DNA from: Planctomycetota bacterium
GTDB lineage: Bacteria; Planctomycetota; Brocadiia; JAJRTI01
Length of the DNA stretch: 8,187 nt
Direction: 5' to 3'
NCBI GenBank assembly: GCA_024278415.1
Contig: JAJRTI010000829.1
Span: forward strand, 1-8,187
Positions 1 through 6,190 of the stretch are shown piece after piece (within the stretch, counting starts at the first letter, position 1; each line of letters starts with the position of its first letter). The notes under the pieces were generated by a model, which made no database searches, was not told the origin of the DNA, and saw only the letters and a list, made by a program, of their open reading frames with translations. The translations under genes were made by a program, and so were the position numbers.

Positions 1-1
1 A

Positions 2-19
2 GGCCAGCTAAAGCTGGCC
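2..19. repeat. perfect 8-bp hairpin at the window edge
   Basis: GGCCAGCT and AGCTGGCC are separated by only two bases (AA), giving a perfect palindromic stem. No T-run follows on either strand, so a standard intrinsic terminator is not shown. It may belong to a gene or repeat lying mostly to the left of the window. What it does cannot be told from here. Confidence 0.45.
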
Positions 20-145
20 AAGGAGTGCGCGGTTGCTCATGCGCCGTAGATTTCGCGGGCGAAGTGATCCTTAAGTGAATGGCATTGGGCGCGGCCCACT
101 ACCCGGATATGTGCACGTAATTGCGGGACGGGACACTAGGTCCAC

Positions 146-208
146 AGAGCCCCGCAAGGGGCGACAGTACCGTGTGAACGTGGCAGACTGTCGCCTCTAC
201 GAGGCTTT
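146..208. repeat. imperfect inverted repeat, ~22-nt arms
   Basis: The left arm (146-168) ends in GGGGCGACAGT. The right arm (187-208) begins ACTGTCGCCTC, and the arms match inverted for about 22 bases with a few mismatches. Each arm is itself a small hairpin (GCCCC-GCAA-GGGGC on the left, GCCTC-TAC-GAGGC on the right). The 18-base spacer is AT-richer than the surroundings. The layout resembles the non-autonomous palindromic repeats found scattered in many environmental genomes; no transposase is present here. Confidence 0.65.
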
Positions 209-229
209 GACGTTGTTGCCTGTTGCTTA

Positions 230-249
230 CCCAAGGCTCACGCCTTGGG
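230..249. repeat. perfect 8-bp hairpin CCCAAGGC/GCCTTGGG
   Basis: CCCAAGGC (230-237), a TCAC loop and GCCTTGGG (242-249) form a perfect stem-loop. It lies between two copies of the ACTGTCGCC motif, so it is probably part of the same composite repeat rather than a terminator. No T-rich tract follows on either strand. Confidence 0.6.
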
Positions 250-255
250 CTATTC

Positions 256-278
256 ACTGTCGCCCGGTTGGGGCTTCC
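256..278 (+). repeat. third copy of the ACTGTCGCC...GGGGCTT motif
   Basis: This begins ACTGTCGCCC and ends GGGGCTTC, matching the right arm at 187-208 in direct orientation and the left arm at 146-168 inverted. The inner part differs and its own hairpin is weaker. Three copies within about 130 bases indicate a repeat family, not chance. Confidence 0.5.
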
Positions 279-483
279 GAAGGCCATCCAGCGCTTAAGT
301 CAGCGCCATCGGGGCTTCCCCCGTGTCCGCGGGACGACAGCCTGGATATCTGGGGACTGACATCTGGGCACGCCTTATCCAGTTCTGAACCATTGAAGCC
401 GGGAGGGCTTGGCTGCGCACTTGGCTTTCGGTTTCCGGCCGGGATTGCGAGGAGCCAAGGCCTGCCGCAAGCAGCTTCTCCAA

Positions 484-499
484 TCCGCCGTGCGGCGGA
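484..499. repeat. short hairpin TCCGCC-GTGC-GGCGGA
   Basis: A perfect 6-bp stem with a 4-base loop, followed by CACGAAC. The same core (TCCGCC-TTGC-GGCGGA) is the inner stem of the palindrome at 4356-4414, so this is probably a degraded member of that REP-like family. The outer arms of the fuller copy are not recognisable here. Confidence 0.4.
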
Positions 500-568
500 C
501 ACGAACTCAGGCGAATTCAATGGCCGGGCCGGTGCACTCGTGACGACGAACCAGATCCGCCGCTGTGT

Positions 569-604
569 CACCTGTCTGCGGCGACACCTGTCTGCGTCGC
601 AGAC
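569..604. repeat. direct repeat plus palindrome, GTCTGCG core
   Basis: The 12-mer CACCTGTCTGCG occurs at 569-580 and again at 585-596, a 16-base step. The second copy runs into the palindrome GTCTGCG-T-CGCAGAC (590-604). The GTCTGCGGC core also appears, inverted, in the repeat inside gene C near 5690-5700. There are only two units, so this is neither a tandem array nor a CRISPR. Confidence 0.45.
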
Positions 605-755
605 GCGACAAGCAAGCGTACAGGCAGGCATGATGCGGGATTCCAGGCAGGGCCAATCACGCGTGTCTAGGCATGCGGACAGGTTAACTCGCCTCTGTGG
701 CCTCGTCAAGACATTTAATGCGTCTGGGTGTCCCCAGTATCGTGCGGCCCCGCCG

Positions 756-769
756 CCTTGGGCCCAAGG
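756..769. repeat. 14-bp perfect palindrome just after gene A
   Basis: CCTTGGGCCCAAGG is a perfect palindrome beginning about 20 bases beyond the stop of gene A. It has no loop and no following T-run on the minus strand, so it is a poor intrinsic terminator, although its position would suit an mRNA 3' end. Confidence 0.35.
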
Positions 770-789
770 TTGGAGACTGGCTGCGGGGA

Positions 790-1773
790 TCACTCCTGCT
801 GGACCGCGCCATCCAGATCCTCGGCGTCTCGGATGAGAGACTGAACTCTTCTCCCGTCATCGCGGAGGTTCCTTGCCCTCTTCCGGAGCACTGTCAGGAC
901 CGTCTTGTCTGCGTAGACTTCGACGAGATGCCGCGTCACACAGATGAAGGTCGCTGGCGCGGTGCTCTCGTTCTGGGAGACTTCTGTCAACTGCCGGTGC
1001 GCGGCTTCGAGGACATCCAGCGAGGTGCAGAGCTTCAGCGCGTGCCCCACGCCTCCGGCCGCGCTGAGGCACACGGCTTCGTCTTCCTGGCGATCGGCGA
1101 TCACGCTGCATAGGAGCTGGATCGCCTTACCAAGTGCAGGCTCAAGTGGATTCTCAAGTCCGCGCTTCCGCGCAGCTTGAGCGGCGAGCGCTGTTCCCAT
1201 CTTCTTCTGGTCGCTTCTGAAGGCGACATCCTTCATGTAGAACTTCCAGCTCGGTGCGTGGACCACGTCAACCATGCAACGCGCAGCGCATGCACGCACG
1301 AACCAATCGTCCTCCTTGTTGCGAACCAACTGACGACAGACCGACATGATCTGCTCGACGTTCGCCTCCGACCACCGCTTCCGGTGCTCAGTGCCCACCC
1401 AGTTCAGGATTCGCTCTCGCCAGAGAACGCCGCGGCTTCGGTCGGCAGCCTCAGCAAGCAGCATCTTGAGGAACTCGTCGCGGTCAGTCTTGGCTTCCGC
1501 GAAGTACAGCGCCATCACGAAGTACATGCCGAAGGACCGCCACTTCGCCCGCGGGTTCTCTGCCTGCCACGTGTCGCAGCCCTGTCGGGCCAACGTGGTC
1601 AGGCTCTCGGCGTCCAGCCTCTTGAGGAACAGGCCGCCTGCCTCCTCCCCTTGCGTCTTCATGATGCCCAGCCACTGCTGGTACAGGCCGGCTTCCTTGG
1701 CGAAGGCGCTCGTGACCACGACAGCGGCTACGCAGACTGATAGGGCTACGGTTTTATTGCTACGGCACATCAT
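790..1773 (-). CDS. exported alpha-helical protein of unknown function (gene A)
   Basis: A 327-residue protein. The N-terminus has a lysine/arginine n-region, a hydrophobic core (about residues 8-23) and a likely signal peptidase site after SAFA (residue 25), so it should be exported. The rest is predicted mostly helical, with alanine/leucine/arginine-rich segments resembling HEAT/ARM or TPR-like hairpins, for example around residues 158-172 and 232-262. No catalytic motif is recognised. The start is supported by AGGAGGA at 1781-1787, 7 bases upstream. This binding site lies inside the end of gene B, and the two genes overlap by 14 bases, so translation is probably coupled. The second codon is also ATG. 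The close coupling suggests it works with gene B as a partner, chaperone or inhibitor. That role is inference; the family is not recognised. Confidence 0.85.
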   Translation of the reverse strand: MMCRSNKTVALSVCVAAVVVTSAFAKEAGLYQQWLGIMKTQGEEAGGLFLKRLDAESLTTLARQGCDTWQAENPRAKWRSFGMYFVMALYFAEAKTDRDEFLKMLLAEAADRSRGVLWRERILNWVGTEHRKRWSEANVEQIMSVCRQLVRNKEDDWFVRACAARCMVDVVHAPSWKFYMKDVAFRSDQKKMGTALAAQAARKRGLENPLEPALGKAIQLLCSVIADRQEDEAVCLSAAGGVGHALKLCTSLDVLEAAHRQLTEVSQNESTAPATFICVTRHLVEVYADKTVLTVLRKRARNLRDDGRRVQSLIRDAEDLDGAVQQE

Positions 1774-4273
1774 TGAGCGTTCCTCCTAGATCGGGCTGAT
1801 AGATATCTTGCTTCTGGGCACGGGTCTCCCACTGCGTACCGCGGCACCTCGATTCATGCGCGCACTGGGTCGCCGGCAAAAGGCTGTCCTGCCAGTCGAA
1901 GGGCAACCCATCGAAGTCGTTGTGCTCATGCGTGTAATTGATGACGCTATAGTGCGTTGATCCACCGACCATCATGCCCCAAAGTTCCAACCCGGTGCTC
2001 TCGTATACAGCTTCCACAAGCCCATCGCATCGCAGCTTCGTGAGGTTGCCAATGGTGCCATTCCACGGGTCGGGCTCTCCCGCATTCAGCATGACGTATT
2101 GGATGGCGCTTCCCCGGTTGAAGATGTTGTCTGCTGTGCGCAGGACCTTCAAGCGATCGGTGTAACTCAGCCCCGAGGTTCTGTACGTCCCCCAGTACTT
2201 GCTCGTGCCAGGCAGGAATGTAGATAGGTCTGTGGTCACCGGCTTGTTGTCACTTTCCTGCATCTCAAGCACCATGTAATTCGTGGCATCATCGAAATCT
2301 GACTTGGTGCAGTTGCCCAGGAAGAACCCCACGAGTCCGGCGTGGCCGCGAGCGGTCACGCCCCACAAGGCCATCTCACGGTAGACCCCGTTCCCGAGAT
2401 TAATCATCACGACCGTCGCCTTCACGGTGTCGGAAACCGAGGAATTTCCTTTGCTCCAGGAGAGCACTGCGGTCACGTCCCTCTCGGAACTGCTGGCGGC
2501 GACGCCCTCCAGCCACAGCGTGCCGGGCACGGTCTCACCATTATCGATGTTCCACTCCAAGTCCGTCACTTTCGTGCCCTTCGTGGCGTCCGTCCACACC
2601 ACGATCTTGGAACTACCAGAGGGAAACGAAAGGCTGACTGTGCCGGCCGTAGGATTCGGGTTGAGAGCCAGATCAATGCGAGCCAGGTTGTCTTCGCCAG
2701 CAATAGTGACGGTGCTGCCCTGCTCCGACAGGTCAGGCACCGGCGTGCCGTTCGCTCCGCCATCGTTGTCGTCGTCATCCCAGTTCACCAGAAGGTAAGC
2801 GCCTTCGCTCTCCTCGATGCCGTCGGCCACAGGTGAGGAGGGGAGGCGTGCGTTGTCCATGCCGATATCGAGTTCGCTCCCCCCAGGGTAGATGTCCAAG
2901 TCGGCCTCGGCAACCGTGATTTCGACCTGGTTGGACTTGGCCGTGGAACTACCAATGGTGTACTCCGCCCAGAGATTTGCGACACCCAAACTGCTGGTGT
3001 TGAACACAGTCGTCCAGTCATCCGAGGCGAAGTTCCCCACGCTGGATCCCCCCTCCCAACTCAGCGTGCCGCCGGGCGAGCCCGATGGCTCGTGTACAGC
3101 CTCGAAGGCGATGCCGGAGTTCTTCTCTGTGATCACCTTGGAGTTGCTGGGGTTGCTGATGTCCACCGCGAACGTATCGAATGGCTTCTGCTCCGATGAG
3201 GTCTTCTTCTCGTCGTCATCGTAGTGGATGAAGGCCTTGGCCTTGTATTGCCCGACCTGCCCGGCCTGGCCTTGCGGGAGTTTTGCCGTGCCCGTCTCGC
3301 CGTTGAACGTCGCCGTCAACAGCTCCGTGTCGTTCGGGTCCGCGGTCGGGTACACTTCCACCTTGCCGCCGCTCGTATCCGTGTAGGTCGAGGGCACGAT
3401 CTTGAGATTGAAGGTCACGTCGTTGGCCAGCGTGCCCGTCCAGGGAGAGGCCGAGACTGGGTTCTCTAGCCCCACCCACTCGGGCGACACGGAGTCGATG
3501 ACCACGCCGTAGAGCTTGGCCTTCTTGCTATCCGCGGCCGGCAGATACTCCCCTTCCGCAATGTCCACGGTCATGTAGTATTCCTCGCCCGCCAACGCGT
3601 CGGTAGTGACCACCCAGGTCTCCTGGAGCTTGCCATCTTCGTCCAGACAGCCATTGATGGACGTTTCGCCCGGGCGGCCACCGAGGTGCGCCTTGGCACC
3701 ATCCGCATCCCCCCCGCCACTCGTGTGAATCTGCACCTCGTATAGCAGGTCGTGAGCCCATTGCGTGTCGTACTGATTCCCGTACTTCGCCTTGAACACC
3801 GCCTTGAAGGTCAGCGTGTGCGATTTCTTGGCCGGGAGCCACTGATCGGCTGTCGGATCGGTCGCCACGAACATGGGCTTGTACACGCCGCCATTGAACT
3901 TCGCGGTGAAGCCGTCGCCCGGCGGGCCTGCGGCACCTTTGAATTTACCTGAGACCGCCACCGTGTAGTCGCAGTCGTCAGAGCTAAAGGTCGTGAATGA
4001 CGCCGTGAGGTGGCCGTTCATCTCCGCTGCGCCAGGAGGGCCGAACCATTTTACGCTCTTCACGTCAATCTCCTTGCCCGGCGGAGCTTGGATCGTGTAC
4101 TCCTGAACGCCGACTTTGTTGACGACGTGGCAGTTGCTCTGGGTCTTGTCCTCGGTTGCAGACACAGTGAGAGAGAATTGCTCATTGGCTTCAAGCGCCA
4201 TTGCGTCGGACGCCAGGACGGCGAGCACAACCATCACAATCGCTACACAAAGCGTATGTCTTGTCCCGTCCAT
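1760..4273 (-). CDS. large secreted protein with C-terminal permuted NlpC/P60-like domain (gene B)
   Basis: An 837-residue protein with a signal peptide (hydrophobic core about residues 9-20, probable cleavage near AMA at 24-26). Residues 30 to about 455 are beta-rich and Gly/Ser/Thr/Asp-rich, like Ig-type or other beta-sandwich modules, without a family I can name. At 494-505, LLVNWDDDDNDG fits a DxDxDG calcium-binding loop. It opens a module running through GEDNL (526-530) to LWLEG (586-590). The C-terminal part has RGHAGLVGFF (H644) and then, about 105 residues later, LRCDGLVEAVYE (C749). The Cys-x-Gly-Leu-Val motif is typical of NlpC/P60 enzymes. Histidine before cysteine is the order of the circularly permuted (YiiX/YaeF/LRAT-like) branch. 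The activity could be peptidase, amidase or acyl transfer; the substrate is unknown. Extra cysteines (C655, C804, C810) may form disulfides. The start has AAAGGAG (4283-4289) 9 bases upstream. The exported location and the H/C motif are seen; the enzyme class is inferred. Confidence 0.85.
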   Translation of the reverse strand: MDGTRHTLCVAIVMVVLAVLASDAMALEANEQFSLTVSATEDKTQSNCHVVNKVGVQEYTIQAPPGKEIDVKSVKWFGPPGAAEMNGHLTASFTTFSSDDCDYTVAVSGKFKGAAGPPGDGFTAKFNGGVYKPMFVATDPTADQWLPAKKSHTLTFKAVFKAKYGNQYDTQWAHDLLYEVQIHTSGGGDADGAKAHLGGRPGETSINGCLDEDGKLQETWVVTTDALAGEEYYMTVDIAEGEYLPAADSKKAKLYGVVIDSVSPEWVGLENPVSASPWTGTLANDVTFNLKIVPSTYTDTSGGKVEVYPTADPNDTELLTATFNGETGTAKLPQGQAGQVGQYKAKAFIHYDDDEKKTSSEQKPFDTFAVDISNPSNSKVITEKNSGIAFEAVHEPSGSPGGTLSWEGGSSVGNFASDDWTTVFNTSSLGVANLWAEYTIGSSTAKSNQVEITVAEADLDIYPGGSELDIGMDNARLPSSPVADGIEESEGAYLLVNWDDDDNDGGANGTPVPDLSEQGSTVTIAGEDNLARIDLALNPNPTAGTVSLSFPSGSSKIVVWTDATKGTKVTDLEWNIDNGETVPGTLWLEGVAASSSERDVTAVLSWSKGNSSVSDTVKATVVMINLGNGVYREMALWGVTARGHAGLVGFFLGNCTKSDFDDATNYMVLEMQESDNKPVTTDLSTFLPGTSKYWGTYRTSGLSYTDRLKVLRTADNIFNRGSAIQYVMLNAGEPDPWNGTIGNLTKLRCDGLVEAVYESTGLELWGMMVGGSTHYSVINYTHEHNDFDGLPFDWQDSLLPATQCAHESRCRGTQWETRAQKQDIYQPDLGGTLNDVP

Positions 4274-4355
4274 GTTAGCATGCTCCTTTCAAGGGGAACA
4301 GGATGGAACGAATCGTCTGCCATGAGTTTGTAGGCATGTGAATGCCTTGTCGTCA

Positions 4356-4414
4356 GGGGGCACGATGCGGTCCGTCCGCCTTGCGGCGGACGGCTTCCGC
4401 ATCGCGTCCCCGGG
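4356..4414. repeat. REP-like nested palindrome between genes C and B
   Basis: The outer arms GGGGCACGATGCGG (4357-4370) and CCGCATCGCGTCCCC (4397-4411) pair with one or two mismatches. Inside them is a perfect 9-bp stem, CCGTCCGCC (4372-4380), TTGC loop, GGCGGACGG (4385-4393). It starts a few bases after the gene C stop codon, the usual place for REP-type elements, and may act on mRNA stability or partial termination between C and B. Positions 4391-4414 are identical over 24 bases to 5725-5748 inside gene C. No transposase of the REP-associated type is in the window. Confidence 0.75.
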
Positions 4415-4417
4415 CGC

Positions 4418-6190
4418 TTACTTGCGTTTCCGGGGTTTGGCCTTGCTCTTGCCCTCCATGGCTTTGCGGCCGTCGACATTCTTGAGGCCGAAGCGCTCGA
4501 TGTACTCGATTCGCAGCTCGGCGCGTCGGCGGACTTGGCTTTGGGGGTAGAGCTTCATGAACTTCTTCAACTCGATGTAGGACTGCTTGTAGTTGCGAAG
4601 CTTCTCCCAGTACACCTCGGCAAGCCAGTACTGGGCGAGGTCGCTGTTGTGGCCCTGGGGTTGTCGCTTCACCGCCTCGCGCAGCCATCGGATGCACTCG
4701 TCGTAGTCCTCGCCGGCGATCGCGCAATGCTCGCCAATTTCGATGCAGGCCCAGGGCACGAAGCCGGATTCGGGGTACGTGGCGAGAAGTTGCTTGTAGC
4801 ATTGCGTGGCTTGCGCATACTTGCGGAGGTTCTCGTAGGCCGAGGCCTTGTAGAAGAGCGCCTTGTGCGCGTGCTTGGCGCGGGGCCAGCGCCGGAGCAC
4901 GTCGTCGAACGCGGCGATGGCGGCGCGATAGTCCCCGTCTCTCTGGAGTTCGAATCCTTCCAGAAAGCGCTTCTCAGCGTCGCGGCTGAGCGCGTACCAT
5001 TTGTTGTGTGTGGCGTAGTAGAGTTCAGGCTCAATGCCCTTGCAGAGTTGGCGCACGTCGTCGTATGCGATGATAGCCGCGCGCGTGTCGCCTTTGGCTA
5101 TCGCTTCGTCGCCTTCCGCGGTGAGGACTTTGCAGAGGGCGATCTTGACTTGAAGGAGCCGCGCGGCGAGTTGGTCGCGCTCCGCGCCTTGCGAGGGGAT
5201 GCGGTCGAGGCCTTTGACGAGGATGCGCCGGGCCATGAGCAGGCGGCCCTTGTTCGTGGGCGCGCTTTCGAGCGCGGAGTCAGCCAGGGTCAAGTGCGCG
5301 CGCAGGAGGGCCGCGTCGAAGGCCTGGGGGCGCTGCTCAGGGACTTGGGCTTGGTGCGAGTCGAACGCGGCGAGCGCGTCCATGTGGCGGCCCGCCTCGA
5401 CGAGAGCGATGATGTACTGCTGGAGGTTGGGGAACCCGAAGCCGGCGTACTTGGCCTTGGCCGCTTGCGCGTACGCGTCCGCGGCTTCGGCGTAGCGTTG
5501 CTGGTCGAAGCGCAAGCTGCCGAGGAGCATCGCGGCTTCGAGGGGCACGTCGGGGTGGTAGGTGTTGGCGCGGGTGGCCGCGGTGAGGAGGTCCGCCGGG
5601 GACATGAACCAAGGGCGCGCAGCGCCCGACTTCGTGTCCCCAGACGCTTTCGCATCGCCGTCAGCCCTGTCTGGGGACACGATCCGATCTGCCGCAGACG
5701 GCAGCTTCCGGATCGCGTCCCCTGCGGCTTCCGCATCGCGTCCCCGGGCCGCGGCTATGCGTTCGAGGGCTTGGGCTTCCTGTTGCATACGGAAGCTGGC
5801 CGTGCCGCCGGTCTTGGCCGCGGTGCGCATGAGTTGGGCCGCGCGGGCGTAGTCGCCGGTGCGGATGCAACAGAGCGCGAGCTTGTCGATGAGGTGGGCG
5901 TCCTTGGGCTCCGCGGCGAACGCGGCTTCGAGGTACAGCACGGCCTTGTCGTATTGGCCGTCCATGAAGAGCTTGAGCCCGCGTGCGCGGGGATTGGGCG
6001 CGGCGTGGGCTCCTGCGCAGACAATGAGCAGCAGGAGCGCGGCAGCCGCAGAGCGGAACGCATTGACATGCGTGCTACAAACTGAGCGCGACCCCCTCGT
6101 AGCGGTACGAGTGTCTGAAGACCTCCGATCTGGACTCTCTCCCCTCTCCGCGTTCCTTTGCGTCCTCTGCGCCTTTGCGGTAGTCCTCAC
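4418..6190 (-). CDS. secreted TPR-repeat protein (gene C)
   Basis: From the GTG at 6188-6190 it encodes 590 residues. The start is chosen because GTG overlaps the gene D stop as GTGA and has AAGGAGG (6199-6205) 8 bases upstream; an ATG farther up at 6325 gives a low-complexity extension inside gene D and is rejected. An unusually long basic N-terminal stretch (about 47 residues, partly repeat-derived) precedes a hydrophobic signal (about 48-63, ending AGAHA). TPR-like helix pairs are visible near 69-126, 219-247, 407-437, 443-473 and 515-550, for example GQYDKAVLYLEAAFAAEPKD and RKYAQATQCYKQLLATYPES. The spacing of the last ones resembles BamD/YbgF-type envelope TPR proteins. Residues about 148-186 come from an inserted repeat. 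The tail is very basic (KSKAKPRKRK), as in gene D. Likely role: a protein-protein scaffold in periplasm or envelope; the specific partner is unknown. Confidence 0.82.
   Translation of the reverse strand: MRTTAKAQRTQRNAERGESPDRRSSDTRTATRGSRSVCSTHVNAFRSAAAALLLLIVCAGAHAAPNPRARGLKLFMDGQYDKAVLYLEAAFAAEPKDAHLIDKLALCCIRTGDYARAAQLMRTAAKTGGTASFRMQQEAQALERIAAARGRDAEAAGDAIRKLPSAADRIVSPDRADGDAKASGDTKSGAARPWFMSPADLLTAATRANTYHPDVPLEAAMLLGSLRFDQQRYAEAADAYAQAAKAKYAGFGFPNLQQYIIALVEAGRHMDALAAFDSHQAQVPEQRPQAFDAALLRAHLTLADSALESAPTNKGRLLMARRILVKGLDRIPSQGAERDQLAARLLQVKIALCKVLTAEGDEAIAKGDTRAAIIAYDDVRQLCKGIEPELYYATHNKWYALSRDAEKRFLEGFELQRDGDYRAAIAAFDDVLRRWPRAKHAHKALFYKASAYENLRKYAQATQCYKQLLATYPESGFVPWACIEIGEHCAIAGEDYDECIRWLREAVKRQPQGHNSDLAQYWLAEVYWEKLRNYKQSYIELKKFMKLYPQSQVRRRAELRIEYIERFGLKNVDGRKAMEGKSKAKPRKRK
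5634..5748. repeat. REP-like repeat cluster inside the coding sequence of gene C
   Basis: Three palindromic pieces lie back to back. The first has perfect 12-nt inverted arms GTGTCCCCAGAC (5634-5645) and GTCTGGGGACAC (5669-5680). The second has arms GGGGACACGATCCG (5673-5686) and CGGATCGCGTCCCC (5709-5722) around a GCCG-CAGA-CGGC inner hairpin. The third is a half copy (5725-5748) identical to 4391-4414. Together they encode residues about 148-186 of gene C, a charged Ala/Asp/Arg/Lys linker between TPR blocks, without breaking the frame. Confidence 0.75.
6142..6181 (-). repeat. CGCAAAGGCGCAGAGG-type interspersed repeat in the 5' end of gene C
   Basis: On the minus strand this reads as a quasi-tandem series of GCAAAGG, GCAGAGG and GCAAAGG units spaced about 9-11 bases apart, ending CGCGGAGAG. 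From general knowledge, repeats of this style are scattered in many environmental genomes; the copy number in this genome is not known. Here it is translated as the AKAQRTQRNAER segment between the GTG start and the signal peptide of gene C. Confidence 0.5.

Larger units (their letters stand above)
41..789. other. non-coding, repeat-rich stretch downstream of gene A
   Basis: About 750 bases without a convincing gene. Open frames exist on both strands, but their translations are rich in R, P, G and S, have no domain-like pattern, and have no well-placed ribosome binding site. The stretch is instead a patchwork of short palindromes and repeated cores, listed separately (146-208, 230-249, 256-278, 484-499, 569-604, 756-769). 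It looks like accumulated mobile or REP-type debris after the end of the operon. A short minus-strand frame at its left end (stop at 38-40, reading ...HFAREIYGA) looks protein-like, but is open for only about 30 codons and has no start. Confidence 0.6.

Noticed and set aside
569..604. Direct repeats as a possible CRISPR array
   Set aside because: There are only two units with a 4-base gap, no spacers of array length and no cas genes.
756..769. Palindrome after gene A as an intrinsic terminator
   Set aside because: It has no loop of usable size and no T-run on the minus strand.
41..789. Group II intron or transposase gene in the repeat-rich left region
   Set aside because: No reverse transcriptase or transposase motif is seen in any frame, and no domain V-like hairpin was recognised.
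75..836. Long plus-strand open frame of 253 codons
   Set aside because: The product is low-complexity and rich in R, P, G and S. It runs through several palindromic repeats, has no ribosome site, and overlaps the end of gene A.
4535..6085. Plus-strand open frame of 516 codons antisense to gene C
   Set aside because: This is the mirror of a GC-rich coding frame. The product is dominated by V, L, G, R, A and E without domain pattern, while the minus strand shows clear TPRs.
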